From positions 42,428,344 to 42,492,343 of the forward strand of contig NC_132881.1 of assembly GCF_030463535.1 (NCBI RefSeq): a DNA stretch of 64,000 nt, written 5' to 3'. Shown here in pieces: positions 42,920-56,105 of this stretch (the stretch's first letter is position 1; every line of letters begins with the position of its first letter). This DNA is from Salminus brasiliensis. Taxonomy: Eukaryota; Chordata; Actinopteri; Characiformes; Bryconidae. Under the pieces are notes generated by a model, which saw only the letters and a list, made by a program, of their open reading frames with translations, searched no databases and was not told the DNA's origin. The position numbers were made by a program, and so were the translations under genes.

Positions 42920-45900
42920 ATCAACAGTACACATCTTTGCCCATTTAAAGAAAATTTCACAATTACAGTGACCCTAAACTCTAAATATCGATCTTCACAA
43001 ACATTCACATACACACTGGGGACGCAAATCTGGCTAGTGCGCCCTCAAGTGGTTGAAGATTTAGCTCTGCAGCATCTGTAACTACGCCTTAATTGATGGC
43101 AAAAATTGAGGGCAGTATTCTTACAAGTGTTAATGGTCACTGCAGAAGCAGAAAAACCTCCAACTGGCCACTTTCCATCCTGCCTGCTTTTTACTAAACC
43201 CTGACTCTGCTAGGTATTGACCCCCCCCCCCCCCAAAAAAAAAATTTAAAAAAAAAAAGCTGAGATGATAAACTGAAGGTTCACTAAAACTGAAGGTGGA
43301 TGCACTCTTAAAAATAAATAAATAACTGCCTAATTTCACCGGTCAGCATACCTTCTTTCCGTTCTTGTAGAAGTGGAATGTTGGCATACATTTGATCTCA
43401 CAAGACTGGGCCACATCCTGCAAACAAAAGAAAGAGAAAGTCCACTGATTAAATTGGTGCTCTCATTTTCGTAAAGTGAGGAAGACATTGAGCGAATCAA
43501 CCAAATTATTTTACGTCCCTCTAAAACCTCTTGCGACAGAAACACCTGTTGAGTCACCGTGTGGTTAGGGTTGGGCTTTAGGAGGATATTCTACACTGTT
43601 ATAAGTATAAGATTCTTAAGGACCTTTAGAAGGTTCTGGAGTTTGAAATTGTGGAGGAACCACTTAAGGTACTTTCAGAAATCTTCAAAGAAAAAGTTTC
43701 AAGAACCTCAAATTTACTCAAGGATTTTATAATTTTAACAGTGTACCGAGATAGGTTATTAAATATAGTCAAAACACTGACCAGCTGTGTAGAAAAGAAC
43801 AACATAGCCCTGTTTAGGTGGATTAGACCACTGAGGTATGCAAAATGCATTTATTTTAAAATAAATAAATACTTTTCTTCACTGCAGTTTTATTAGGTGT
43901 TTTATCTCAGTTCAAACCTTATAAAGCAAAAACTACTGCAATATAACCTAGGATCCTACATCGCAATAGTGTACTTCCTGTATGGGAATAAAACGGTTTG
44001 GATTTCCACACATACGTCTGTACAGTACCTGTCCCCATATAATCAGTGTGCTGCTGTATATTGTGCATTTTCTGTCTGCAAATATGTACATTGTATATTA
44101 CTGTACTTGCATAGTATGCTTCTTGCCTGTATTTTGTGTAGGGTCTGCAAATTCTATGTACATTGTATGCATGCTGCCATTTGGCAAAATGCGGACCACA
44201 CTCACTGTGAGCCAAGGAAAGGGAGGGGACTTGAGAGATTTTATATATTAAACAGACGCTTGCGTGTGAAAATATACATGGCCAATAAATCTGATTCTGA
44301 GACCACCGCTTCAGTGATGTAAGAGGTGAGATTTACACAGTAAAGACATGAAACGGAGCTTAAATGAGCTCTCAGTTGAGATATTTGAAGGGTCATGCCG
44401 CTTGAAATCAGCAGCCGACGCACAATTGGTCTTACTCTCTCAGAGGTGGTTTGAAGGTACTTCTTCCCCACATTACTTCTCGGAGATGGGGAGCCACGCC
44501 TTCCTCAAAAACACACTGGACAGCCAGCGATGCTGCACCAGCAGCCGTTTGAAAAGTGTCTGGCTTCACGTGTAGATGGAGGCACGCTAGTTTTCACCCT
44601 CCTTTTGTTGGGGGGTTGGCAGGGCAAGTCAAACCGGATTACTTACCTGTGCGTCGTCCACGTCTACCTTGAGGAAGACCACGTTGGCGTTGCCCTCCAT
44701 TTCAGACAGACGCTAAAAGAAAGCAAGACATAATGAAGCATAAAATCATAGCTACTCAACTCCACCAGAAGAACGACAAGTGTGCGTGTCTATAATATTT
44801 TCCCATGTATATTATTCAATATCTCTGCCAATATTCTGTATATATTGAACATTCTGCACTTGCTTATTGCACATCTGGTTAGATGCTACACTACATGTTA
44901 TTGTTTTGTACTTGTAAATAATAAATGTTACTAAGCTTCTGTATACAGAATCTGACACAATCACATTGCAGAACATTATGATGACCTTGGCTTGACCTAT
45001 AAGAGCCCAGACCCAGTTTTGAAAATTGTTTATAATAAAATCAGTACAATTTTAATGAGCAGCTCTTTGATGTTTGTGATCAATCAATGAGTGTTAAAAT
45101 CAAGACGTAACAATTATCATTTTGTTGTAGAAATGGGTTTAGAACTGGTGAAATGTAATATGAGATTTTTAATATTTAGGTGCTTATATTGTTAAATGGG
45201 TTAACAGAGACCTTAAGAAAAAGAAGAAGAAAAAAAACAACAAAAAAAAAAACACTTAAAATAAGCTGGTTTTGTGACAGGCCCTACCCAAACACACTGA
45301 CATTTTGTAAATGAGATGCATCCAGGATGTTGAATGTCTGGCCCTTAGGGACTTCATGAATCAAAGTGTAGCATAAAGTGCTGTAAGGACATTTCCACAT
45401 ATTTTAAAGGGTCTGTGTGTGTCACTATATATACACTATTATTAAGTAAAATCTGACACCCTTTTACTAAAAAAATGTGGGTTAGGGGCAAGACACCCAG
45501 GTCCACCAAGTTGGGCTATTGCTGGGCCCCTTGAGCAAGGCTCTTAATCCTCTCTGCTCCAGGGGTGCCATAGTTTGGCTGACTCTGTGCTCTGACCCTG
45601 GCTTTCTAAGCTGTGATATGCAAAGAGAAGAATTTCGTTCTACACAGACATTAATGACAGTCACATTATAAGTAAACAGTCAGGGAGCTATAGCTTCCCC
45701 CCCCCCAGAGCTCTTTTGCTACACCAACAGAAACCACCTAATTTTCTGTAATGAACCTGGATAAGGTCACAATGCACTGCTGACACTGGCAGTCTGGAGT
45801 CTGCACAGCAGAGGGAGCTGATAGCACACACAATGCTTTTGGATGCAACATTTAAAGAGTACTCACACTGGAAAACCTGTGTGTGTTGTGCTCGGTCACA

Positions 45901-48900
45901 CAATATTCTCATATTTAATAATCTGTCAATTTATTTAAAAAAAAAAAAAATAAATAAAAAGCATCCAGCTTAAGGATATTTTCAGACAAGGCTATTATTC
46001 ATAATTAACTGGATTAAACAAATAAGACATAAGAGCAGTCATTATAACTCACTATGGTTGAACTAACTATTTTCACTATTTTCAGAACTAACTAAAAAAA
46101 CGTGAAATCGTTATATTTTTTCGCGATACATGTAATCACAGTCTAAAAACATCAGTAGTGACAGATTCTTATAAACTACGATTCAGATCCTCTCCTGTAC
46201 TGAATACAGTGATTTATACTCAACATCTGCAGCTCTTCTTCTAATTAAAACATTTTCTAACTACACTGTTAGTAATGAAACCTGCAGCTGATCAGTGTTT
46301 ATTAAGCACCAACAGTCTCCTCAATATGATTAGTAAAGCATCCAGTCATCACGATAACAAAAAAATATTGTCATATTGGCCAGCTCTTGGTTGAACATTA
46401 TTAAAATAGGCTAAACTGGGACATTTACAGAGGAAGCCGATCCCTCATTTATGCCAACTCATGCACTGGCCCTGTAAATGACAACTAAATAAACTCACCT
46501 TCTGAGAGCACCTGAGCTCTTCTTAGTGCCAGCAAAGACCTGCATCTCTGCGTTTAATGTAATACTCCCGTTCAAGAAGTTCTAAAAACCTGAATTCTAA
46601 ATAAATTAATAAATTTGAGAGAAGAATCAAAGATCACGTGAACTCTACCGAGACAGGTATGCACCAGTCGTGTGTATATGGCACCTAACCTTGGTCCTGG
46701 AGTACCCACCTGTCCTACACACCGCTTTCCAAAACCCAGGAATGGCTTGTTGATAAGCTGCTTAGCTGGTTAAAGAGCACATGGAGTGGGGAAAACGCAA
46801 GCGTGTGTGGGGCAGGACGTACTCCAAGATCACCTCAGGACCAGGGTAGACACCCATGACTGATGGAAACACTCAAGGTCACAGAATAACTTACCGTGAA
46901 GAAGGGACCGATGCTCTGGCAGGGCCCACACCACGTGGCTGTGAAGTCAACCACAACCAGCTTGTCTCCTGCTTCAGCCAGAGCTTTGTCAAAGGCTTCC
47001 TGTAGAAAAGTGATGGCGAGGCATTTCGTCAAAACCTTTTTTTTTTTCATTGGCATTTGCACAACATACCGTGACATTCATGGACTCAAGTAATTCCTCC
47101 ACAGCAGGACAGCACGAATATATTAAATATACAGAACAAGAAGGGTCCTGTGTGTGGACTAAACTGAAGAAATGTCTTTAAAAATCATTTGTAACATGTA
47201 ATTAATAGGAATGCAATATTCTTGTCAGGACACCCTATACCCAAATAGCTGGCATTCGCCCCTTGACTGCCGTTTCCTATAATGATCTACCAGCTAGGAG
47301 AACATTTTCCCACTCCTCCATGCAGAATTCTTTCAGCTGTTGAAATTTCAGCTTTAGTTTTTAGACAGATGGTCTCTCACATTTGCCTCAATTCCTAGTG
47401 GATTTTATGTGAGAGAGTTCTCCAGGACCTACTGCAGAAAAGCAGCCCCAAACCTAGACATTTCGACCACAGTTGATATAGGGTCTTGTGCAAAAATGCT
47501 GTGTCTGGTTTCTGCCAAACATGTCCTCTGTTACTGTGTCCAAATAACTATTTATTACAATAGAACTCCGTACTAAATACATTAGAGAAGGAGTAAATCT
47601 GAAGAAAAAACAATTACACACAAGAAACAACAGACAATGGCAGTGCGAGAGAGGACTACCTATACTATCCAAGTTATGCAATACGGCAATTACAAAGATT
47701 GCTAAATGATAAATATGCCAAATTCACAAAGATGACATGGAAATTGCAGGATATCCTAAACACCAGCAGAAGGCTGTGTGTAAAGCGAGCGATGGCGGAA
47801 GGTGTATAGCAGGACTGACACTTGTGCAGGTTCTTACTGTAACATGAAGATGGCTTGGGACTGTATATACAGCAGTAATATAACATGCTAAATTCACTGA
47901 GAGAAAGATATTGGAGGTGAATTCACAGCTTCACGACTTAGGACCTACTGCCTATCAGATGGCAGTATACGACGCAAACAGGCTGTGTGTTGGGATGCTA
48001 CAGTCAGACCTAGACAGTGGGTTTTCCACAGGCATTGTGACTACTAGACACTTTTAACGTAGGGCTGGGCCAAATGGTAAAAGTACTATATCATGATTTT
48101 AAAGACATTTTGAGTAAGATCTGCTGCTCTTCATCCAATTAACCCTGACAATATCCTCCATATGCTTAGAAAAGCATTGATCAAATGTCTTCCTCAATGA
48201 TGGAATAACATACATTTCAAGCTAGCACCCATGTTTCCGTCCACACAAGTAACGAGTGGTGGAACAAGCGTTCTTCTGAACCATCTGACCACAATATAGT
48301 CACTTAAAACTGAACAGGCTGGCTGCACCAGCTCACTCTTGACCCAAGCTGATTCATTTATTGATGAACCACTGCACTGGTTAAAGCACCAGGCTATTGA
48401 TGGCAAGCTACCACAGTTGGGGCCCTTGAGCAAGGCCTTTCACCCTCTCTGCTCCACAGGAATCACAGCAACGGCCCTATATCAGCTGTGGTGGAAACGT
48501 CATGGTTTGGGTCTGCTTTTCTGCAGTAGGGCCTGGAGAGCTCTCCAACATAAAATCCACTAGAAATTGAGGCAAATCCGAGACCCCATCTGTCTAAACA
48601 CTAAAGCTGAAATTTCAACAGCTGAAAGAATTCTGCATGGAGGAGTGGGAAAACGTTCTCCCAGCTGGTAGATCATTATAGGAAGCGTCAGCTATTGGGG
48701 CATAGGGTGTCCTAACTTTTTCCTCACAAGAATATTGCATTCCTATTAATTACATGTTACAGATCATTTTTAAAGACATTTCTTCAGTGTAAGTCTGCAC
48801 ACAGGACTCTTCTTGTTCTGTATATTTAGTATATTTGTGTATGCTCACTGTCTGCCTTGTGTTTCATCACTAGTGTCGCTGCATAGACGGGTTAAAGGCG

Positions 48901-50468
48901 AAGGTCAAATTCCACCTGGGTTCAACACAAACGATGGAAATGATTGTCTCGTCTTGTCTAATAAAGCTGTGAACATAAAAAACACAGTTATCCAAGTTTC
49001 AGTCCACACCAGTAAGCAGTGGTGCAGCAGGGGCTCTGCTGAACCTGCTGACCACATGATGGCCACTAGAGACTGGACAACAGGCAGCCCAAGATTAATT
49101 ACTTAACTTCTAAAGTTGCATTTTTATTTTAAAAAATTACTTAATTGAGCATAAAAGCACTGGAAACTTCGGTTTTATAGGAAAGGGCACACAAGCTCCC
49201 TCTTAATCTGACCTACAGTGGCCAGATAGCTAGATAGCTATAGCTACCGTCAGCTAACCGACTGGGGTCACTTTGCATTACATTTAAAGTACATGTAATG
49301 CGCTTTGTATCTTAATTAAGTGTAAAATCGTTATAATTATGGAATAAAAAAAAGTTTAAAGCACTAATTGAACATTGTAGGTTTTCGCATGTTGTGTAAC
49401 ACCGCGTTTTGGTGTCGCTAGATAACCACCGATAACCGACGAGTCCTCTTACTAGCTAGATAACTAAAATAGATTTTATCATCTTATTATTTGCAGTTTA
49501 ATAAATCTTATTACACCGACAAAACTCAAAGGCACACACCACGTGTGTGAGAAGGCGAAAGAGTGGCTGGCGCGCTAATGCGCCCCTGTTAGCTAGGAGC
49601 TAACGCTAGCTAGCTGCGCCTGTCTGCCGAACTGTTATCTAGCCAAAAAGGATCGTACACAGCAAAACGAGCCAAACTGGCTCATATTTCTGGATTGTTC
49701 ATAAATGTGTACACCAAAGAACAAACTGGCACTCAATGTGGCTTACGAAACTACGTGTTGAGGTTTTTTAAGGCCTACCACAACACACACACATTAGAGC
49801 TAGCTAGCCAATGTGGGGCGACCGCATACCTGACTAACTAAGCTAAGGCAAGTGTCTGGATAAAGAAACAAACACAAAACCACCCTAGACATGCTTTTAA
49901 GATGCAGTTTTAGCGAATTAAGCGGTTAGTTTTTGTTTATTGTTGGTGTAGCGCGGTCCTGAATTCAGAAAAGACACCAGAACAGTGCAATTTGCAGAGG
50001 CGGCAAATCCAGGTCCAGTACGTACGGCTCCACCCCAGGATTTCGTTCCAACCGCACAGGCAGATCCGCTGCGGCTGCAGGCAAATCCAGGCAGCGGGTA
50101 CAAAAAAAACATGGGGTGGATTTGGTGGATTTTTACTCTCTGGATCTGGACTTGCCACCGTTGGTAGCGTGTTAACGTTAGCTGGCTGACTAACAGGCAC
50201 GTTGCCTGTCCAGCTGGCTAAACCAAGCCACCTCCTAACTCACTTACGCTTGTTTTTATTACCAACTGATGCGCAAAACTAACAGTATAGGCTTTTAATC
50301 ACGACAGAGCTGGTCAGGAACACCTCGTTGTTTTATCAACTCAGCACAAAAGCCTGGACGTGTTCGCCAGGGCTGGGAAAAGTACCATATAAAAGGTCTA
50401 AAGTCCATATAAAGATCTAAGCCCTGTAGATCCGTGTCGCTTACCTGATCCTCAATCACGATGACCAT
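42597..50468 (-). CDS. txn: Thioredoxin (five coding exons)
   Basis: Cytosolic protein-disulfide reductase reduced by thioredoxin reductase and NADPH. Coding exons on the - strand in order: 50468-50445 (MVIVIEDQ), 46999-46895, 44712-44647, 43417-43352 and 42659-42597, all in phase 0 with GT-AG borders, giving 107 residues, the usual length. The active site WCGPC lies in exon 2 with cysteines at 32 and 35, in the setting [13 protein letters not shown]. The cis-proline motif KCMPTFHFY follows in exon 4 (Pro77). Cys71 and Cys75 correspond to the regulatory Cys69 and Cys73 of human thioredoxin by alignment. The protein ends LEELVNMHK. The first intron (3.4 kb) carries a large inverted-repeat element. 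AATAAA overlaps the stop codon. No defect is seen. Confidence 0.97.
42750..42912. repeat. Compound (TA)n/(CA)n/(TG)n microsatellite in txn intron 4
   Basis: About 160 bp of TA dinucleotides with an internal CA run (about 42790-42812) and a TG-containing stretch. It produces meaningless Tyr/Ile open frames on both strands. Confidence 0.97.
43585..43745. mobile_element. Foldback MITE in txn intron 3
   Basis: Starts TTCTACACTGTTATAAGTAT and ends TTAACAGTGTA, with the AGGTTCTGGAGTTTGAAATT block; same family as 31070-31277 with the centre shortened. Confidence 0.7.
45480..45670. repeat. Dispersed teleost repeat in txn intron 2
   Basis: Has CCCCTTGAGCAAGGCTCTTA, ATCCTCTCTGCTCCAGGGGT and GCTCTGACCCTGGCTTTCTA, a combination shared by very many fish loci as a retroposed tail. 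Part of the motif also occurs at about 48420-48460. Confidence 0.6.
47118..48835. mobile_element. Inverted-repeat composite of Tc1-like sequence in txn intron 1
   Basis: The left arm 47118-47481 and right arm 48470-48835 are reverse complements over about 365 bp with modest divergence (for example TCTACCAGCTAGGAGAACAT versus ACGTTCTCCCAGCTGGTAGA). The arms carry fish Tc1-like transposon blocks such as GAATTCTTTCAGCTGTTGAA. The interior (about 1 kb) has no recognised coding region and contains a dispersed-repeat piece. It is a foldback-like composite or two copies inserted head to head. Confidence 0.8.
49100..50440. other. txn intron 1, promoter-proximal part
   Basis: No second gene is seen. 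Palindromic GCTAGC-rich stretches (about 49590-49620) are present. Open frames near 49918-50200 on both strands overlap each other and have no family features. Confidence 0.4.
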
Positions 50469-50650
50469 GATGGTGCCTTGTTGTAGACTTTAAGAAGGGT
50501 GTAGAAGCCGTCCTCCCGTGGCTGTCTGCTCGCCGTGGTCTCCTCTGCTGTGGTCCCGCTCGAGTCTGCAGCACTTTCACATCACGCTGAGTCCAAAGCC
50601 CTGCCCCTGAGAGCGAGCGCTCAACCACAGCCCAGCTGCAGGGCCCTGCG
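50469..50650 (-). promoter_or_regulatory. txn 5' UTR and promoter region
   Basis: GC- and CpG-richer than the surroundings, directly upstream of the txn start. A GCTGAGTCC stretch (about 50588-50596) is one base off the antioxidant response element core GCTGAGTCA known to control txn in mammals; this is only suggestive. No TATA box was seen, as expected for a housekeeping gene. Confidence 0.45.
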
Positions 50651-50929
50651 TCCCGGGCTCCTGCAGGATTTACAGCAGATCTAACCCATATGAAGCTGAA
50701 TTAACATTTATTAATGCTTCTGTTTTATTTTCTACTGTAGATCATCTGCTGTAGCTAATACTCTTAATAATGCTTAGAGTTAAATAGCTAACTTTAATGG
50801 GGAGGAGCCTAGGAAGGATCTCCACCCTGCTGCTACAGCTAGGGCCAGGCGACTAGGTTGTCTCCAGTTTATGAACTTTGCCCCCATAAACCCATAAAAC
50901 CCTAACCCTAGCATTCAAGACTTTGACCT

Positions 50930-51095
50930 CTTTTCTGACTGATGCTCCTATCCAGATATGCAGGTACATGAATGCAGGGTTGGGAGTCTTGCCCAAGGAC
51001 TGTACAGCAAGGGTGTAGTGTGGTGTTTTTGCCCAACCAGGGAGACTAGAGCCCTAGTTTACTACAGGTCAGGTGATGTTGTCACCTACTGTACT
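50930..51095 (-). mobile_element. Old tRNA-derived SINE copy
   Basis: Diverged version of the SINE at 58885-59090: shared order of CTGATGCTCCTATCC, GGAGTCTTGCCCAAGGACT and TACACCAACC, but the B box is no longer recognisable. Confidence 0.55.
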
Positions 51096-51479
51096 ACACC
51101 AACCCTACAAGAAGCTTAAAAGAATGATTAGCCCTCCCTAACCACAGCAGTGTAAGTACTCTGTTACTGTGCTTAGGTATCTGTACTTTACTGTAGTGTT
51201 TCAAACGGTTAAATGGTTTTTATTAGGCAAATTCTATCTCTAAAAAGTCTATTTGTATTCTGTTTTTCTATTTTTTTTTTAGCAACAGGGGCCAGGCGAC
51301 TGTGTGAGATCTGTGAGAAGAATCTCGCCGTTTCTGCTGTTTTATAATGTTTAACAAAACAGCAAACCGCTGGTCTTATGCCTCCACCTTTATGTAGCGC
51401 AGATTACTGTCGATATCTGTCCGGTTCAGTCCGAAGTAAAGGTGTCAGAGCTCCTTTGAGAAATCGCTGGTCAGTCCTT

Positions 51480-52230
51480 CTACAGAAGCTCGAAGCCTTG
51501 GTGTAGTCATGGATGATCAGTTATCAGTCTCAAGAAATCTCACAGATTCCTCCTGTACAACATCCGGAGAATTCAACCCTTCCTCCCTTCCTCTCTAAAG
51601 AGTCGCCCAGGTGCTTGTTCAGTCTCTCGTCACTTCCAGACTTGACTACTGCAACTCCCTTCTGGCTGGTCTTCCTCTGCGCACCATCAGACCCCTGCAA
51701 CTCATCCAGAATGCAGCGGTACAGGTCGTCTTCACCGTTCCTAAATTCAGCCATGTCTTTCCTCTGCTGCGTTCTCTCTTCACTGGCTTCCTGTAGCTGC
51801 TGCTATCATCAGATTCAGAAGCCTGAGTCTGGCCTACAAAGCCAAGAACGAACCAGCCCCTCCGTACTTGATGGCAATGGTCAAAAGCCGATCTGCACCA
51901 AGAGCCCACGGCTCGGCTCGACCCGCCATCCCTCAAAATCCATGGAAGACGAGCGTCCAGGCTTTTTTCTGTCCTGACCAAAGTGGTGGGACGAGCTTCC
52001 TCTGGGTGTCCGAACGGCAGAGTCCAACACTCACAGACTGAAGACCCTCCTCTTCTGAGAGTACTTGGACGAAGAGTAGAGTGGTCACCTTACTGACTTG
52101 TGTTTAGTAGAGTCTAAGATTAGAGGTATCTTTGAATTATTAGCCTTTTCAAACTAGCTGAGGTTTTTCTTGGGTAAATAGCAAAGCACTTTTGTAAGTC
52201 GCTCTGGATAAGAGCTCTGTCAGATCAGGA
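51480..52230 (+). mobile_element. L2/CR1-type LINE 3' part, decayed
   Basis: A + frame reads [20 protein letters not shown] and then [13 protein letters not shown], the conserved region C-terminal to the reverse transcriptase in fish non-LTR elements. It continues into the same 3' blocks as at 10480-10990 (GGCCTACAAAGCCAAGAACG, CATGGAAGACGAGCGTCC) and the AAGTCGCTCTGGATAAGAGC terminus. Frameshifts and stops interrupt it. Confidence 0.78.
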
Positions 52231-52577
52231 GCTGAATCAAACGTTGGTTCATGCAGCAGTTCTGTTCCACCTAAACCCCCCACTGTTATACGCAGTGTAC
52301 TCAAAGGCTTCCACACATAGCTAGCTAATATGGATCAATATTTATTGATATTGCCAATCAGTTTCATCAGTGTAAAGGAGTTTAATTCAGGTAGTCCTGT
52401 GAGGTGGGGATGATGGGGTTTCCAGCAGTCTGAGAAGCAGGTTTCCAAATCCGAATGGACGGCATTTGACAGAGGGGGATTTTCACCAGGTTTCTGGACA
52501 AATGGTCTCTTTACCACCAATTTCTTAAAACCAGTGGAAACCAACTGGAAACCAATACAGCCAAAAAAAGGTACAGC

Positions 52578-53015
52578 TTTTCTAGTCCATGTAGAGAAAT
52601 ACTGCCACTAGAATAGGACTCTCTGGAACAGAAAAACATGAACCTATTGGCACCATGCTGCCTAATGCCAGGCGTGGGCTAGAGGGGTACAAAGCCCCCA
52701 GCATTGTGCTGTGGAGCAGTGGAAGAACTGTGTTCTCTGGAGTGATGGATGGTTCTCCATCCAGTACCTCTGTGATGAGTTGGGAAGTTAGGGATGTTAA
52801 GGTGGGGTGGTGATCATTCAACATCCTGACCTCACTAACGCTCTTATCTTAGTGCTATCAAGTCCTCACAGAAATGTTCCTCCAAAATCTAGTAGAAATC
52901 CGTCCTCTCTGGACAGTAGAGACAGTTACTCCAACATAAACAGTATAAACTCTTTTTAACACCCTTAATTTCATAAGAAACAATGCATGAGGTGTCCCAA
53001 TACTTTTGACAAAAC
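52578..53015 (-). mobile_element. MITE family 1, near full length, reverse orientation
   Basis: In reverse complement it reads from ATGTTTTGTCAAAAGTATTG then GGACACC through the GATGTTGAATGATCACC and CTCCACAGCACAATGCTGGG blocks to CTACATGGACTAGAAAAGCT. It supplies the central part missing from the shorter copies. Confidence 0.7.
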
Positions 53016-53526
53016 ATATAAACAGCAGAAAGACACATTTTGCTGCAGTTTTGCACTGGCCCCAGACCTCCCAAGACCCCAGTCTGAGATCCAACGATCT
53101 AACAACGGATATAAAATGAATCCAGGGATGATAAAACAGGTGGTTGTGTGATGAGAGGTCCATTCCCGCTTTTCATCTCTCATTTGAACCTCCACCGGCT
53201 CGAAGCGAATGAGCCGGGTTGCCAAGGACACCACGCCTAAATGAGATTCTAGCATGAGGTGTGAAGCAGAAACCATGCAGAACGATCAGAAGTAGATGGT
53301 AAAGTACACTTACACTCGCTGAGATCCCCTTAATGTTTTGTGCGTGCAAGAGGCCGTGGAGCACAACTGCCCACGCGTACACACAGACTCATACAAAAGA
53401 CAAGTAGGGTCTTCATTCTTTTGTTTAAATTACAAAGCATTCATTAATTACAAATGCAAGCAAACCAAACAGAAACAACCACCAAGTGTAGAATACCAAA
53501 AGACGCATGTTACGGCCTGAAGCAAG

Positions 53527-54000
53527 TGTGAATACACTGGTCAGCCATAATATTAGGACCACCTTTTGCCTCCACAACAGATCTGACCATTTCAGGCATG
53601 GTCTCCACAAGACCTCTGAAGGTGTCCTGTGGTATTTGGCACCAACATGTAAACAGCAGATCCTGGGACCTTCATGGATTGCATCAATGAGCCTGTCGCT
53701 GGTTCACAGGTTGTTTCTTGGAGCACTTTTGGTACTGAGTACAATATCAAGTACTGACCACTGCATACCAGAAACACCCCCACAACACCTGCCTGATGTT
53801 TGGAGATGTTCTGACCCAGTCATCTTGCCAATTTGGCTCTTGTCAGAGTCTCTCAGATTCTTACATATGTTAATTTTTTCCTGCTTTTAACACAAACATC
53901 ACCTTCAAGAGCTGACTCTGCATTTGCAGCCTGATATGTAGACCCCACCTCTTGACAGATGCCACCATTAATTAAGTCATCGTCGTTGTCTTCACAAAAA
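53527..54000 (-). mobile_element. Tc1-like element, family 2
   Basis: Starts ACACTGGTCAGCCATAATAT then TAGGACCACC, and contains TTTGGAGATGTTCTGACCCA and TGACAGATGCCACCATTAA. The transposase region is deleted. Confidence 0.62.
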
Positions 54001-54059
54001 TGAGTGTTATTGCTGATTAAAATAAACTGATAATAATGAAACTCCCAAAAATCAAATAG

Positions 54060-54440
<381 letters not shown>

Positions 54441-54499
54441 AAGTATTGACATTCATTACTCAGGTAGAAGTGAGTGGAGATACTAGGGTTTAAAAAGAC

Positions 54500-55330
54500 T
54501 TCTATAGAAGCTGAAGTATCACCTTAAGCTTTTTACTCCAGTAAAAGTGTAAAAGTACTGGTTTCAGAACAACTTCAAGTAGAAACGTTTAAGTAATGTA
54601 AGGAAAACAGGCCGAAAGCTTAGGCCGCGCCACAGGGGTCTATAGTGCACTACCCCCCCCACTCCCCAAAACCACATTTCTCTAAAAGCCATAATGAGGA
54701 GAATGTTCTATTAAAATGTTGATGTTGAAAAATGTTGGGCTGCACTAGGCTCCTGTTTCAGCTGCAGATCTGCCCATTGAAAATGAAGCATTTCAGTAAT
54801 ATCAGCTCTATTAAAGGAGCGTCTCTGTGCTCTACTGAGCATTAACATGAGCTTCATGGAGGAAAATATGATGAGTCGTTTTCTATAAGCATTGTAATGG
54901 TGCAAAAAGTCAAACTTCAGAGGCGTGTGATCAATAAGCTTTATTGGAATGTAAATGTGGGGCTTAGTCGGGACGTTTCACTGCAGTTCTCTTGAGTCTC
55001 TGACCCGGACACAGTCTTCATACTAGACTACAGACGTCTGCTGTGAGCTCGCTGGAGAGTGACGGGACGTGTGCAGGTGTGATGGATCGCATACAGACCA
55101 ATAGGGCGTCAGAATGGTGTGTGTTTATACTTTTCACCCAACCACAATCAAATTCACACTTTCTGGATGGAACAATTTATCTGGATAGGGTTGTTTTTTT
55201 GTTTTTGTTTCTGAAGGATGACGAGCCGGAACGAAAACAAAGGGAAATGAAATAGGAGGAACGAGGCTGTTTTTAAAATGTAAGGAGTAGAAAGTTCAGA
55301 TAATTGTGTGAAAATGAAAGGAGTAGAAGT
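54500..55330. other. Intergenic, nothing recognised
   Basis: No gene or named repeat recognised. Open frames up to 75 codons lack family features. Confidence 0.4.
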
Positions 55331-55339
55331 AAACCAATA

Positions 55340-55353
55340 CACACACACACAAG

Positions 55354-55403
<50 letters not shown>

Positions 55404-55423
55404 GATAGATAGATAGATAGATA
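55340..55423. repeat. (CA)n/(TA)n/(TAGA)n microsatellite
   Basis: A compound run in order CA, TA and then five TAGA units between txn and ptgr1. Confidence 0.95.
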
Positions 55424-56105
55424 ACCAAAGTTTCTACTTAAGTAAGGTAAGTATTTGTACTTCGTTACTTGACACCTTTGACCAGTTCAGCTTAGAAGAG
55501 TGGTTAAACATCCAGGCAGAATGCTGCCAGACGCTTGTGGATGACTACCAATAGTATCTGGTCCATGTGCAACTTGCAAAGGGATATTTTACTAAATATT
55601 AAGTTTGCTGTTGGTATTTCTGGCCCTGTGCTGAAAAGAGGATGTCAGTAAAATGGTATTCATACATAATAATGAGTCATAATAGCAACAATAATTCATT
55701 ATAATTGCATAATAGCATATGTACAAATGTATGTAAGAGTATATTATCCATTTTTATAGATCAACTACATCAATCATAAAATTTAATGATTCTCAACCCT
55801 GGTCCTGAAGTACCACTGACCCGCTCAGATTTTTAGTGTCTTCCCTCCTACCAGCACACCTGCTTTAATAATCATCTCACTGATGATCCTTCCCTGATCT
55901 GAAGATGTGTGTTCAGAGCAGGAATGTACATGACAGGAGTTCTCCAGGGCCTTTTCCTGCTGTTCTTCTCTACGCCCAACACCCTTGATCCAGGAGCTGA
56001 TTCAAACCCTGCTTTGAAAATTTTGATATCCAATTGGAGAGAAAGGTCCATCCCTAATCTGAAGATTGCAGCTCAGTGAGAAACTGAAATGGGGGAAGGT
56101 CTTGG

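Noticed and set aside
42517-43014. Open frames of 60-140 codons rich in Tyr, Ile, His and Thr on both strands
   Set aside because: They are translations of the TA/CA microsatellite and overlap the txn intron and last exon in wrong frames.
43919-44251. Overlapping 90-140 codon frames in txn intron 3
   Set aside because: Frames on both strands overlap each other, show no motifs and lack splice context.
46835-47077. An 80-codon thioredoxin-like frame as a separate intronless gene
   Set aside because: It is exon 2 of txn with read-through at both ends; the borders match GT-AG sites and phases of the other exons.
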